A DNA stretch of 64,000 nt from Ophthalmolycus amberensis (Eukaryota; Chordata; Actinopteri; Perciformes; Zoarcidae). The stretch's first letter is position 1. Each line of letters opens with the position of its first letter. A program made the position numbers and the translations under genes. Below are positions 50,026 through 62,461 of the stretch, one piece after another. The stretch lies in contig JAFEUB010000275.1 in the NCBI GenBank assembly GCA_024529925.1, positions 127,001 to 191,000 on the forward strand, read 5' to 3'. The notes below the pieces were generated by a model. The model made no database searches and was not told where the DNA came from. It was given only the letters and a program-made list of their open reading frames with translations.

Positions 50026-50750
50026 TGCTTTGCTACTCTGCTTTGAACACTTTTTTTTTACACTTTCCAACAAGCTTTGTTTTTTAATTGGCTGAAATTA
50101 ATCTTAGGGATGTAGATGCCTGATTTGCATTCATTAAAACCCAACCAAAAGAAGTCATGCTTAATTCCAATCAAATTTGCTTAATTATGCATGGCGAGAT
50201 ATTCCCAAATGAGCTGTGGATTTTTGTTAGGCCCGTTTTTTTTTGTTGTTGTTTCCGATAGCAAATAAATGTAATGAAGCTGTCTTTTTTGTGTTTTACT
50301 GAATGTTGAGGAGCATACGAGGAGCACCTTGAGCCCGGGCTGAAAACAATATTACTGCTAAAGTAATTATAAGAATCTGCATTTTTCATTGTTAATTGTG
50401 GATGTCAGCGTCATTAATTTTAATTTACGGCAGGCAATAAAATTAAGAATACTTTGTGCTGATGTTTTAAATCATGCCTGTGAAGGGGACACATAATGCA
50501 ACTTAAATCTCAAGTAGATATTGATTGGGGTGGATGGTCTTTTCTATGAATCTTAAACAGGCAGACGCTGGGAATCTGCTTAAGACTTCACTTTTACGAG
50601 TTAACTCCGGCACCAGATAGCACAAGTGCAATACAATTAAAGAAGTGTCAGTTTATGCACACGCGCAGTTTATCCAGACGAGCGTGTGCGAGCGCGCGCA
50701 CACATACACGAGCTCGCACACTTAATCAGCAAACTGCATGACGACAGAAT

Positions 50751-53700
50751 GATGTTGAACCAGATAACGGTCATAAAGGAGCGAATGAGATGCAAAATAA
50801 TCAAACCGTGACCAACTTCTTCATGAAGAGTTTAGAATAACAACCGACATATCCAGATATAATGATGCCCTTTCTCACCAGTTGGTCAATAGTCCTTGTT
50901 TTCATATTTTGACAGTCATATTAATTAGATTGTCTGACATTGTGAGGCTGTTTGTGCGGACAGAAAGAGAGCAGAGTGGAGGAGTTTGAGGTGCGGTACT
51001 GTACAGCGTGCGGGTCTATGGGGGATGACATTATGTGTTTCTGCTCCAACACTTGATTTATAGCTTCATTTGGACCGCGCTTGTACGAAACACATCCTGC
51101 TGCTGCAGGAGCTTTAGTGCATTGTAGTCTGAAAAACAAAGGAAGAATAAAATTGATCTTTTCTGGACACACACAAAATCAATGAGTGGCTATTTCCTGT
51201 TTCATGGCATGTTAGTCCAACTGACTTGCTCAATCCTTGAACCCCTTCCTTGTGTCCTCGCTGCCGGAGAGGAAAGGTCTTCAGAGTTCAGTGGAAACTT
51301 CGGATGATGTCATTTCAGATCCTTTTGGATGAGAGAATTCTTGTTTCCACTCTCGGCCTTGACCCTTTAAAAAGACAATGTTGAAAGGGCCTCTGGATCA
51401 TAACGCCATAGTTTGTTTGCGTGCTCATCATGACCGACAAGCTTATTCCATCCTTTGTTATAAATATGTATTCTGTCGACTTTTCTATGAAATAATACTG
51501 AGGTAACTATCACAATCAAAGGGAAAAACCTTTGAACGTCTTGAAATGTGTGGGATGATCTGGCGAAATGGCTCGTGCTCCACTATTATTCCAGAGGATG
51601 TGTTTGTACCTGTTGTACAATGCGCTCAGTTCTCTAACAAGGTGATTGTGTTCCCAACACAAAAGTACTCTACAGTGATGTTCAATTGTTCTCCTCTCGC
51701 GCTGGCTGCTGGCCAGCAGCTCCTTCATGACACATGGAGCTGGTGCACTATCAGCTCCCCTTCTCCTCTTCCTGTCTGCTTTCCTGGCTGGTGACTGAAG
51801 CAAGTCACTCTCATGCAACAATGATGGTGATTTCACTCTGCTTATTGAAGCGGGTAAGTGCTTAAGCAGCTGCTTGTACTTTGATCCAATTTACTTCCTG
51901 AATGTGTGCTTCCTCATGCACAGTAAACAGGCCTGCCTGAGTTGTCATTAGTTCAAAGCCGAGGCAAATAGTTCACGATTATTGTTTGCCATCTATTTTT
52001 AATTTTTGTTGTTGTTGTACTTTGTGCGGCAGCTCTGTTAACAGAAGTGAGTGAACTTTAGTGACAGGCCCTCTCAATATTTCAGGTATCACTTTGCGAG
52101 TTGTGGCGATGGCCGTAATTCAATATTACCTGCGGAGCTCTGGAGGTTGAATGGGAAAAAAAAAAAAAAAGCTGTATGTGGAATACCGCAACCTTTAACA
52201 TCATTGTGTGCTTGACTCGTCCCCAAGGACGGGACGGATAAAAGATGATCAGTAAGAAAATTGATAGCACTGATTTAATAAACATCCTCAAAATGATCTC
52301 TGTGACCTGCAGGTACGCGCGGCAGTCACTCGCACTTCGCCCGGGGTTAAAGAATCAAGTGAGATGATTCATTTGAGTGACTGAGGTAGTTGAGTTTGAT
52401 GGATCATTCCTAAAAGCATCATCGCTAATCTTCGGCTCCTCTTTTTTAGGTTATTCACAGATCAGTGAGTTTTCCGGCTAATCCCGGGACCTGACGCTGC
52501 TCTTGTCTGTGTACATGGTATTCATCATGCTCTGACAGCGAGAGTCCTTCAGACGACAAATAACCTTCAGAGCGCGGAGGCAGGCGAGCGGTAGGTGTGC
52601 AGTTATTTTGGATACATTTCACAGTGTAGTGGGAAAGCTGCATGGGGAGATGTATGGTGTCCTTGTTGGGCTCGGAGAGATGGACCCCTCTCCGTTTCCT
52701 GGCATAATCATTCTGAGCCTCAGCCATGCCTTCGACAACTCAATCAGACAGCCCTCTACCTGTAAAGTGGCTGGGTTGATTTGATTGCCATTTTTATTGG
52801 ATCCCGGTCACATAAATCAAACCAATGGGGACGGCTGTACAGACGTGACCACTCGTCATTCGCTAGTAGCCTTGGAAACATTGTTTCGGGGGGCCGCGCG
52901 GCTGTCATCGGAGGTAAATCAGGGCTCTGAAGTTTCTTCCCTCCAACACGGGAGCGCGAAGTTAAATCATCTTGAAAATTGATGTCGCTGTGCCCAAGTG
53001 TTTTCACCTATCCCCCTGGATAGAGTCCCATCAACTGGTGACAATGTCAGCACTTTTACCCGTCTCTCAAAAAAAAAGATGTTTCCCGTCCTGTAGGCCG
53101 AGAGGCCTGCTGCGGCTGATAAGAGCTGTTCAGGTTTTAATTTGTGTCTGCTTGTTTGAAATGCGATACAACATTTTTCTGCTTATCCAAACAACTAGAA
53201 AGTTTAAAGTTTAACTGGCAAAAATGCAATGACCTTTTGGAAAGAAAATGTGCAGCCAATTTGGGATTTATATCTTGCCTCAGCTGCAATCAGCTAAATC
53301 AGACGGTTCGGCCTATTTGTATTGAGAGCAATGTAAAATAAAGCAGGCCTCCATTCTCAGTGGTAAACTCAGAGACCCTGTCTTTGAAACTTAGTTCATT
53401 GCTCATCGCTAAGCGCTGTCTGGTGAGCTTTTTGATTCAGTGTGAACTGATTAAGTCTATCATGTCCACCAGCGCTTACAGTGGGAACATATTACATTAA
53501 ATACAGGTAGCTAATTTCCTCCGCTGCATGGGTGAGTGGGAGTATGAATGGAAGTGATGTAAAATTAATTTGGACCTCTGAAATTTTGATCACGCTGAGG
53601 CTATTTTGGTTCTCATGATGACAAGTAATCGGGGGCTGTTGCTTTCCAACCCAGCGCAATATCACCACGTTTGCCTACGGGGCTTTCAGCATCAATTTCA

Positions 53701-54890
53701 TTCAGCATAAATATCACTTGATCTGTAAAACAAATTAGAAATAATAAAAGCGATACAAAAAATGCGCCCGAGCTCTATTGAGATGTCCCTCCTAGCCATG
53801 TGTCAAGACTGAAGACATTAATGATACACGGGAGGAGAGAAAATTACCATCTAGGATACGTCCGAACCAGTAAACTGGTAAACAAGCTGGCCGTTAGGAG
53901 TGGGGATGATTTGAATCAACAAGGGTGAACAGATATGGATACTCGGCGCATTAGTGTTAATAGGAATAGATTATGGAGGGATTTCGTGGAGTGACCTTCA
54001 GTGCACTAATTGAAATAGTATTCCGAGTCAGCAGTGGAGTAATCAACTTAAACACAGAATCATAAATCATCATGAATAGCGCTGTCACAACCAAGCCATT
54101 AGCCCCGTGTTTTCTCCCCGGCAACCTCATGGAAATATCTGCCACACCGATCCGTAGGTTAATAGGAACAGAAATGGCATTTAGAGTCTATTTGGATCAA
54201 ATGTACTGCGGGCTTGAAAGTAGAACTTTGCTAATTTGCAGGTAATGTGAATTGATGTAGTAAGGGTTGGTTGGGGATGGTTGGGGATAGTTGGGGCGAC
54301 GAGTCAACGCGGCGACTCTGCGGTAAAAGAACGCGAGGGCTTGGAAAGAGCCTCGGTCGCAACGGCGCTTTGTGGAAAGTCTTCTCCCGACCGTACGGTA
54401 TGTGACCAAGGGCCCAGCGGTGGCTTGATACGCTATCAGGAAGGGCTTGGGTAATCATGTTTGCTTGCTGTGACCTTTGTCTTCTGTTATTAATTATGGC
54501 TGACAAAAACGCAATAAATTGTGGGACCTTAGAACCACACTCTGAGAACGTGCAGAGAGCAACTTGGCTGATCATTGCGCAATTCATACCAGCACTGTGT
54601 TCGAGCGCGATGACGCAGGTTGTTGCAGACATTCTAGATGAGGTTTAATCCACATAACGCAAGATTATTTACTTATTATCACTTAATGCCACATTTATTT
54701 CAAGTATCAGCACAGAGTGCTTTGTCAAAGTGTACAACATCTATATCAATATCAACAAGTGCCCTCGCAGTAAATAGCTTTTTAATTGCAACTAAAGTGA
54801 ACGAATTAGATACTAAGCAGTCGGTTAGCGTCAGTGAAACGTCTTTCACACAACAATAGCCAGCAAACTTGTCAGAAATGCTGATAAGAG
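50751..54890. other. Intergenic stretch
   Basis: No gene is seen. It is largely unique-looking sequence with few simple repeats (A16 at about 52155). Frames up to 133 codons (54231-54632, minus) show no family resemblance. Confidence 0.45.
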
Positions 54891-55280
54891 GGCCGATCCT
54901 GGGCGCTTACACGGCATTAATCAAATAGCAGGTCTAATTAAAAGCGCTTTAAACAAAGCCTTTTTTTCTAAATGTTGCTCAGGTATGGCAATAATTTTTG
55001 ATCAGCCAAGCCTGGAAGACAAATAATTAGAACTGCCACGGCGGCCTGATGAGTGATGTCAGCATCTCCGAGTGACCTTCCCCTGCTAATTAATTTTCAT
55101 TCCAGGGAAAAAAGACCCCGTTGTTGCACATTATTAATTGAGTTCATGAAAAGATGCACCTGATTAATTTTTGTTGATAATACTTGTCATTCTGGCCGCC
55201 GTTCGTAATCATTTTATGGGTTTTCATCTTAGTGCTTTTCAAAGTTGATCCAAGTCATCTTTGCTGGAGATTAATTCGTC
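54891..55280. promoter_or_regulatory. Candidate long-range enhancer
   Basis: Very dense in homeodomain cores (GGTCTAATTAAAAG, CAAATAATTAGAAC, CTGCTAATTAATTTTC, CATTATTAATTGAG, CCTGATTAATTTTTG) with no simple repeats over 390 bases. This is the most enhancer-like stretch in the upstream half. It is inferred from composition and the known regulation of DACH1; conservation is untested. Confidence 0.38.
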
Positions 55281-58180
55281 CAAAGTAGAGCTGCCCTGTC
55301 CCAACAGACAGCCGGGCCTCAGTCTGTCTCACTTACATGCCTGGTGAACACATGGTTCCACTTTATCAGCATTTGTTTATTCTACAACACATTTATAGTG
55401 GGCACACTGTGAGAGTAAGTGACAATAATTAACCTTACCAATTAATGATTAACTTTTATTACCAAACCATCTTATGAATATATAAAGAAATGCCACTACA
55501 ACATTAAATTAAGCTGCTATGTGAAATAAAGTTGTGGCATCATAATCCTTTATGTCACAGTCCAGTGGGCCTATTGCTGGATATTTTACTCGTGTATTAA
55601 AGTTAATAAAAGTACGCACCACAATAAGAAAAATGCCAGGAGAAACTAGCAACACTGGAAATAAATGAAAAGGCTGTTCCCTTTAATATGTCTGATTTTA
55701 TTAATGGTGACGTGATCGGCAATGTTTGATGTGGTTCCCCCAAACTTATGGAAAAGTTCCAGAGTTATCACCACGCTCTTTATGGGTCTCTCAAGCCTGT
55801 TATATATCATATAAGATGGTAATGAATACTTTTTTAAATATAAATCTGAAAGATTCAACACCAATACCTTTCACAAATAACACAAGGACACCTGTTCAGA
55901 ACGGACGCAAAATAGTTTCCTAAAAGCTAATATAAAATGGCAAAACATTTGCAAGAGTGAAGTGAAATTGTTGCGGGGGTTTTGTGAAATGTAATGTGTC
56001 AGACTAGCTGGGCGTCCAGATTTTAAACAGCCCTGGAATAAAGGGAAATACAATCCAAGAAGAGCGATCTGAGCAGTAGATCCAGGAGTTATATCAGACG
56101 CCAAAACACTGCAGAGCGGTTTAAAATACTACGAGACCGTCTTTCCAACACGATCATGAGATAAGCTTCAGAATTACCCCCGTTCAAGTTACATTGCCGG
56201 ATGATGTTGCATTGTGTTGTGGCGAGAACGGGGGCCAGGTTCAACGATACTGGTAACACGGCCTCGCATTTTCTCTGCAGTGCCGGCGCGTTGGCCTCAT
56301 TCTGGCTGGTAAGATGATGGAGTTCAGGAGGAAGCCGGCACCATGTGATACTGATGTGCCGGCGCAGTCCACAATTTGTCCCCAAAAGCTGGCAGCAGCC
56401 TCCGCCTCTGCTGTCGTGAGCTGTGCTATTTGTCATCGAGGCAGCAGAGATTCTTCTTAAGGAAACATGAAATGTGTGTGACAGTCGGGTCTGAAGTTCG
56501 ATAGCTGTGCTGAATACAGCATCAGATCTGCGTTACTGGTGTAGCGGCTTTAGAGTTAATAACTATGAACTTATTTGATCTGTTAACGAGTATTACCTTG
56601 ACTCGAGGTCGACATCATTTTGGCGATGGGGGCAGCTTGCCAACACTCTCGAGCCAGGTGCCGTGGATGGACTGCGCTGACGAGGCGCTGCAGCTTTGTA
56701 TTTTTATTCACTTTGCTTAAGGGGACAGTTCCCCAAATCAAAATGCGTTTATTTCCTCTTACCTGTGGTGCTGTTTATCAATCTGGATTGTTTTGGTGTG
56801 GGTTACCTCGTGTCTTTTTGGAGATAGTGCTGTTATAATCCTATAGTTTGATAGGTTGCACCTATAGCTTGATAGGTTGCATGAGTCCCAGTTTGCGGGC
56901 CCCACTGGCTAGCTAACGGCTGCCGCTGTGCATGGCGCTCATACAGCGGTTACAGCTGTTAACGTCGTCCCGACCCACGGTATCATCAGAGGATTAGCTC
57001 GCTTCCTCCCTCCAGTTCCCCCTCAGGTCAACGCTATTTACTCTGTTAGCACTGTTGCCGTCGTTTGCGCTGTTCGTGCTGTTAGCACCGTTAGATTCTA
57101 GCCGCCAGCCCAGCCGTCACCATGTTGAGACAATCCCTTAATCACAGAAATGCTCTGAATTTGGAAATTAGCAGCTTTAAGTCAAGTCCACTATTTTGAG
57201 CAGAGAGACCACGGAACGACGACGAAGTCACATAAAACTTACAAACAGGTCCATTAAGAGCAGATATCAGCAGAAAAAAATCCACCTTTCACATAATTGT
57301 CTTACACCTTAATTCAGTCGAGTTGCAATCCTGCAGTAAAAGCGTCCCTGGCAGACATGAAGGCTCACGCCATGTGGTTGAGGAAAGTGTAATTTGGGCT
57401 TAAGCTAATAAGTCATTTGATTAAGTGTTAAATGTATTACTTGATAAAAGCCTTGCGAAAATATTGCTGTAATTTCTAGCGTAATACAAAAGGAAAAAGT
57501 ACTTTGGTGAAAAACAATAGTACGGTATCATGACTGTACGATGGCAAAGCACAATCGTAGAAAAGTACATTTTACCAATACAATGGTATTGCACCATCAT
57601 TGAACTGTGTTCCCATAGTTCAACAATAGCAAAGCACTTTACCATGAATGACTACATTACTATTAACAGGCTGACAAACAGGTGTCATGCTGACAAACTT
57701 CCGCTAAACCCTGAAATCAGGTACTTTCCCCACAGCGAAGGAGTACCTGTGATGCTGCGAGCGAGTTGGCGGTGAGGTTGTGTCACCTCATGCAGTGAAA
57801 ATGTAATCACCCAATAAACTATTGTGAGCCGTAAAGGTGAATCAACACCTCTCTGTCACAGTCTCAAGAAAAATGTCATATTTTAAGTTTCACCAAGTTA
57901 GGATTTATGGCCTTGTGCTGGGTGGCATTAAATTGTACACGAGGCTATCATTTCTGGTGGCTGACTGTAAAATGTAACTATTTGAATATGGTCAATGTTC
58001 CATCACATCGCCTTTGCATCTTATCATCCTGACCGAACTTTCTGCTAAACCAGTACATGTTATTATATAACAGGAATACGCTGTCCTGTTCCCTAACAGT
58101 GTGATGCTGGTTGTATCTTTTCTGTGATAAACAGGAAGAAAAAAGTGAATAAAATGCTGTATATCATCGTCTGTACATAC
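55281..58180. other. Intergenic stretch with possible old repeats
   Basis: No gene is seen. A 21-bp tandem duplication lies at 56840-56881. The 56900-57120 part (CTGTTAGCACTGTTGCCG, GCTGTTAGCACCGTTAG) has a repetitive look, and 57480-57660 contains imperfect short inverted repeats. Both may be decayed mobile elements of unknown class. Confidence 0.4.
56840..56881. repeat. 21-bp tandem duplication
   Basis: Unit cctatagtttgataggttgc(a) occurs twice head to tail, with a single t/c difference. Confidence 0.9.
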
Positions 58181-58331
58181 CAGAATGTTTCAAAGTTGTG
58201 GTATGGCAGGTCCTCCATAAGCGTTCTGTAGAGTGCGTCTTGCTTTCTACTGTGGGTGCCGCAGTCATGTATTTTTACCATGAGTAGGAAAGTTAGTCTT
58301 TATAGAAGTCAAACAGGACATAGGCCAACCC
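58181..58331 (-). other. Exon-like segment, unassigned
   Basis: On the minus strand, a pyrimidine tract (TTGTTTTTTTCAG) precedes a 151-base segment that ends at CTG followed by GTATGT, a good donor. Inside, an ATG (58279-58281, context CTCATGG) opens 33 codons plus two bases starting MVKIHDCGTHSRKQD. I do not recognise the peptide. It lies about 0.45 kb from a CpG-rich promoter-like patch, which fits a small gene or a non-coding transcript, but chance is possible. Confidence 0.25.
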
Positions 58332-58739
58332 CTGAAAAAAACAACACAATGCCATTTTAGGCTTCCAATACTCAACGCCTTGCATTGCACAGGTTTGACA
58401 ACTTAATTAACTTACTTTCATTCAGTATCAGCTTTTAGGTTAGCTTTACATTACCCATCCAACAATATCGGCAACATAGTAACTTATCATGTATCTCCAA
58501 ATTAGCTCACAGCTAACTTTAGCTTTAAACCAATATTAAACTGACATGTTTAACTGGGTTAATTTAACTTTTAGCTAACTTTTTAAGCTAACATTGGCTC
58601 AGCAGGTCTTCCGTACCCTTGTGGTAGCTGTACTAGAAAGGCTTTTATTAATGCTATTCTATAGGTTAATAGTTTTTAAGCTAACACCAGCTGATGATTT
58701 TTTAAACTTGCGTTTTATGGCATTACCGGAAGAACGGAC

Positions 58740-59030
58740 TATTCTACTAATAAAGCCGTAAATATTCGTACCATGCGCGCAAAGGCGCACTTCCGTGAAG
58801 TGTTTGTTTACGTGATGGCGGCCGGAGCTGCTCAAATCGAAGTTACCTGAAGTGAACCCTGCTCCTGCCAGCTTCTCTTTAAGGGGTCCGGAGGTTCAGC
58901 AGGACGGCAAACTGCCGCAGCTGGCGGGGAGAGACCAACGCTGCCGCAGCTCAAAGTAAAGGTCAGCTTACACACCGTAACGCAGCTTGCCTGGTGCAGA
59001 AACCTGTGGGCCATTTGGTGTAACGTCTCG
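58740..59030. promoter_or_regulatory. CpG-rich promoter-like patch
   Basis: This GC/CpG-rich island sits in AT-rich surroundings. It contains CATGCGCGC (NRF1-like), ACTTCCG (58789-58795; ETS site CGGAAGT on the minus strand) and GTGATGGCGGCC (YY1-like, with ATG at 58815). The combination is typical of housekeeping, often bidirectional, promoters. The plus-strand ATG opens only 11 codons (MAAGAAQIEVT) before a stop. A +1 shift gives a longer open stretch (LPEVNPAPASFSLRG and onward), so it may be a decayed first exon or a 5' UTR. The gene is unknown. Confidence 0.35.
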
Positions 59031-60824
59031 CGCTGACCAGAAATCAGATCGTCATCCTGACTTGTACATTATGCAAATGCATGCACAGTTATATACGTGC
59101 AACATGTAATACAGCAGACAATGTGTACCATGTATTTAATGCCATTGCTTTATTTAAGCACAAACCACTATACAGTGACAAATACAGCAACGTTGTTCTG
59201 TATATGGAGGCAGTGGCCTGCTATGATGACTGTGACAGGGCTGTACCATGGAGATGTTTGTGGCCACATAACTCTCGCATAATTACACCATGACCAATAT
59301 CCTGGCCAGTGCCATGGTCTATTATTCACAGTGGACCACAGCTGATAGCATGACACATTTCTACCATAACATGGAACAAGAAAATGCCTTGCAACACTCA
59401 CAGTGCAAATATACTTCTTTGTAGGAAAGTGCTGTAAATGAAACAAAATGTGGGTATTTATTGACAGGTTAGCTTGATATTGACAAAAAAACAAAAAGCA
59501 GTGTGGGGATTTGTAGGATTGCTGTATTTTTGTCGTTTTACATCTCATAAAGTGCAGGCAGAAAGTTTAAACGTGTCCCATCAGTGGACTACAGTAATAT
59601 TTGCTTGACTGTCCACATATATAATATTTATTAAATACGTATTTTCTAAAAATAAACAACTGTATCATCATCATACCCAGTGCTTACTTGAAGTCATTAT
59701 AGGGGACCTTTGTACATTCAGAAAATAACTTTGTTGTAATGCTAGAATAGTTAATAACTGTAAGAGTTTGTACTTCAGATTACCTGAATACCGTAAAGCC
59801 TCAATCACCAATCGAATCGAATTTGATGTTTCATTTTGCATTTTATTTTTGTCTTCATCTTTTATCGTCAATAAAACCATAATAATCTTAAGGATCTGGG
59901 TGATCTGAGCAGGACAACAGTCTCCATGTTTATATGTCGTGAGCTTTGCGGAACGTGTATTTCATGTTAGGTATCAGCATTCTTCACTGTACTACATTAT
60001 ATCCTTTTTTTTACCTTTAGACTGCTGAAACAATGCATTGCAGTTTTTTTTCTTTAATTTTCTTGTTCCTAATTGAAAATACCTTTACAGCCACAAAAGC
60101 CTGCCATTGTATGATAAGCTACGAATGTAAAGAGGTGTCTGAAAATCCATTTAGAATTAATAATACCACAAGCATTCTGCTTAATGAAAAAAAGTGTATT
60201 TATCTGTAAAGGCTCAGAGTCCTCTTTGAAATGCAAGATGTCACTGAGCTGGTATCAATGCGGGCTCTTAATGGATACATTGACAGTGCGGCGGTATTGT
60301 TCTTGACTGCAGCAAATGATGTGAACAGCTTTGATTGACATTGTTGTGAAACTATTAATAGATCTGTAATTATGGTGGGCAAATTGTTGATTTTTTTTTC
60401 TTCTTATTTTTTCCTCTGCGGTATTTGATATGCTCAGCACAATGAGGAGATGAATTAGGACTAATAAACAGGTCTCATGATTCTGTCTCTAATTGGAGGA
60501 TCATTATATCTGTTCCAGAGAGATGCCCACAGCTAAAGCCTTTAACAGCACTATTTCAAACAGGACACAAAAGGCCTTAATGAATACTCCTGTGACTTCG
60601 CACCGTCTCTCACAAAGGGAAGCACATATTCTGCTTTTCATCTTACACATACGTTTCCTGTAATTGTTGTATCGAGGTGAACCGATCGACGCTGCTTCCC
60701 CTTGGAAACCGCAATAATTATACCGAGGTTGTATTTGGGTCAAAGAGCCAACGGATCATTTGAAGGTGTGTTTGCAACTTAAGATGGCAGTGGCATCATA
60801 CTGGGTTAACTTTAGTGTAAACTC

Positions 60825-60881
<57 letters not shown>

Positions 60882-61270
60882 GTGGGGGTTGCTGAATACA
60901 TTTTTCTCTTTTGTAATCTGATATTGCTCGGGTGTATTTTCAAATGTTTTACAATGCCTTACATATGCATTGCTATTACAACGCAATGAGGGAAATAAGG
61001 AGAGCAAATGTAATGCATGCTCAGGGAACGTGTTGAAATCTCTGGATGCCATTTGCACCCATCAGTGCAGCTGATGGAGTCATTAGAGAGCCACAGCGGG
61101 CCCGGCTCTGGGTGTCTCTCTCCTGTAAATGCCCCCCCGCCCCCCGTCGGATGGGTGAGCAACCTCGGCGCGGCTCCTCGGCCTCGGAGCACTTCACTAA
61201 AGCTAATAGGTCATAGCTGCGGAGATGGGTGACAAAAGCGCGAGTGTTAACAATGGATAATGTGAGAATG
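59031..61270. other. Intergenic stretch
   Basis: No gene is seen. It is AT-rich, with a long GT array at 60826-60879. The parts 60180-60760 and 60960-61070 are unique-looking. Confidence 0.45.
60826..60879. repeat. (GT)n, about 27 units
   Basis: Long uninterrupted GT array. Confidence 0.97.
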
Positions 61271-61700
61271 GATTGCAGTTATCTAGTGCTTTTGCAGCCG
61301 CCTCTCGATTCAGAGCGTTTGACATTGCGTCGAGTGAATTTCAAGTGCAAATCACGTTGTTTTTTTCTCCTCCTCCCGACTGCAGCGACAGCAAGGTTCG
61401 GGAGTTTCTCCCACATTGCGCGTATGACCTCCATGCTAATGGAGGAGCCCCTTCTTTATCTATTAGTGGCCGACGTGATCACCCTTGGACGGCTGCAAAC
61501 CAAAAGTGCTGAAATCGTCTAAATGACGAGCCGAAGGATCTGCCTGGTTTTTGCATATCACTCCCTCCTCCATGGCTTTAAGAAAGAGGGTGAAAGAGGT
61601 CAGCGCAATATGCATATAATTTGGGGTTACATTGGAAGTTTGGGTTTTAAGCCCCTTGATGAAAGACAGCTATGAATAAATGTAATCTTTTCTCTCACAT
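61271..61700. promoter_or_regulatory. Candidate enhancer
   Basis: Repeat-free segment with octamer-like TTTTTGCATATCAC, ATATGCATATAATTT and CCATGCTAATGGAGG. It is a weak suggestion from motif content only. Confidence 0.25.
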
Positions 61701-62453
61701 TTGGTCATTTGCTGAGGGCTAGGGGGGGAAAAAAAGTCTTTGTGTGCCTTTTCACTGTTAATATTCCTTATTACTGTTCCTTGAGGTCTATTGTCCTTCT
61801 GAAACACCTTAAATGATACAGCAATGTCACCGACTTCCAGTATTTATTTACAGAAGTAACTTTACCGAACATACGATGTTGTTACTTGTGCCCTCGGTTT
61901 ATCACGGATGAGTGAACGGGGAAAAAGTTTAGGCCGCAACGGAGAGGAACTTATTTTGTCGAGCAAGGGGAAAACACGACGAGACGAGGGCAGACTGTCA
62001 AAGGACCGAAACGCCATTCATCTGCTAACCTGTTCAAGGTGTGCCTGGTTGATGTCCTCCTCCTTTGGTGGGGAACATATGTCCACAGCAGCTGTGCCAC
62101 CGTGAATAGGCAGTGATTGTGTGCTAGCTAACTGCATTCCTGGGAGCCAGGCCAAGTCTGAGCGGAGTGAGCTGTCCCATTTTTTCGATACGAAGCGTCT
62201 CCTGCATTCCACCTGATTTACATGTCTCTCTCTCTTTTCCACACGGCTCGAGGGCCGTTCGCTCTGGCCAAATTAGTGCCCAACTTTTGGGTTATTTTTA
62301 TTTTTTCTCACTGCAGATGCTGAAGAGGTGATCCTGAGGCACATTTCAGATGAAAGTGTGTGTGACTTGAGCAGGGCCGTGACTCTGAATCCTCTCCGTG
62401 ACACAGTTTCTGGAGCTATGGTCTCTAACGGTGGATGATAGAAGTTTGAATCA
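61701..62453. other. Intergenic stretch
   Basis: I see nothing I can name. The sequence is moderately GC-rich with chance frames only. Confidence 0.4.
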
Positions 62454-62461
62454 GGCTAGAT

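Larger units (their letters stand above)
48322..50750. other. Intergenic stretch with simple repeats
   Basis: No gene is seen. Poly-G lies at 49073-49098, with shorter G runs near 48926, 49832 and 49945. A long AC array is at 49371-49434, a GA array at 49990-50022 and a Z-DNA-prone inverted repeat at 50684-50721. Confidence 0.55.
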
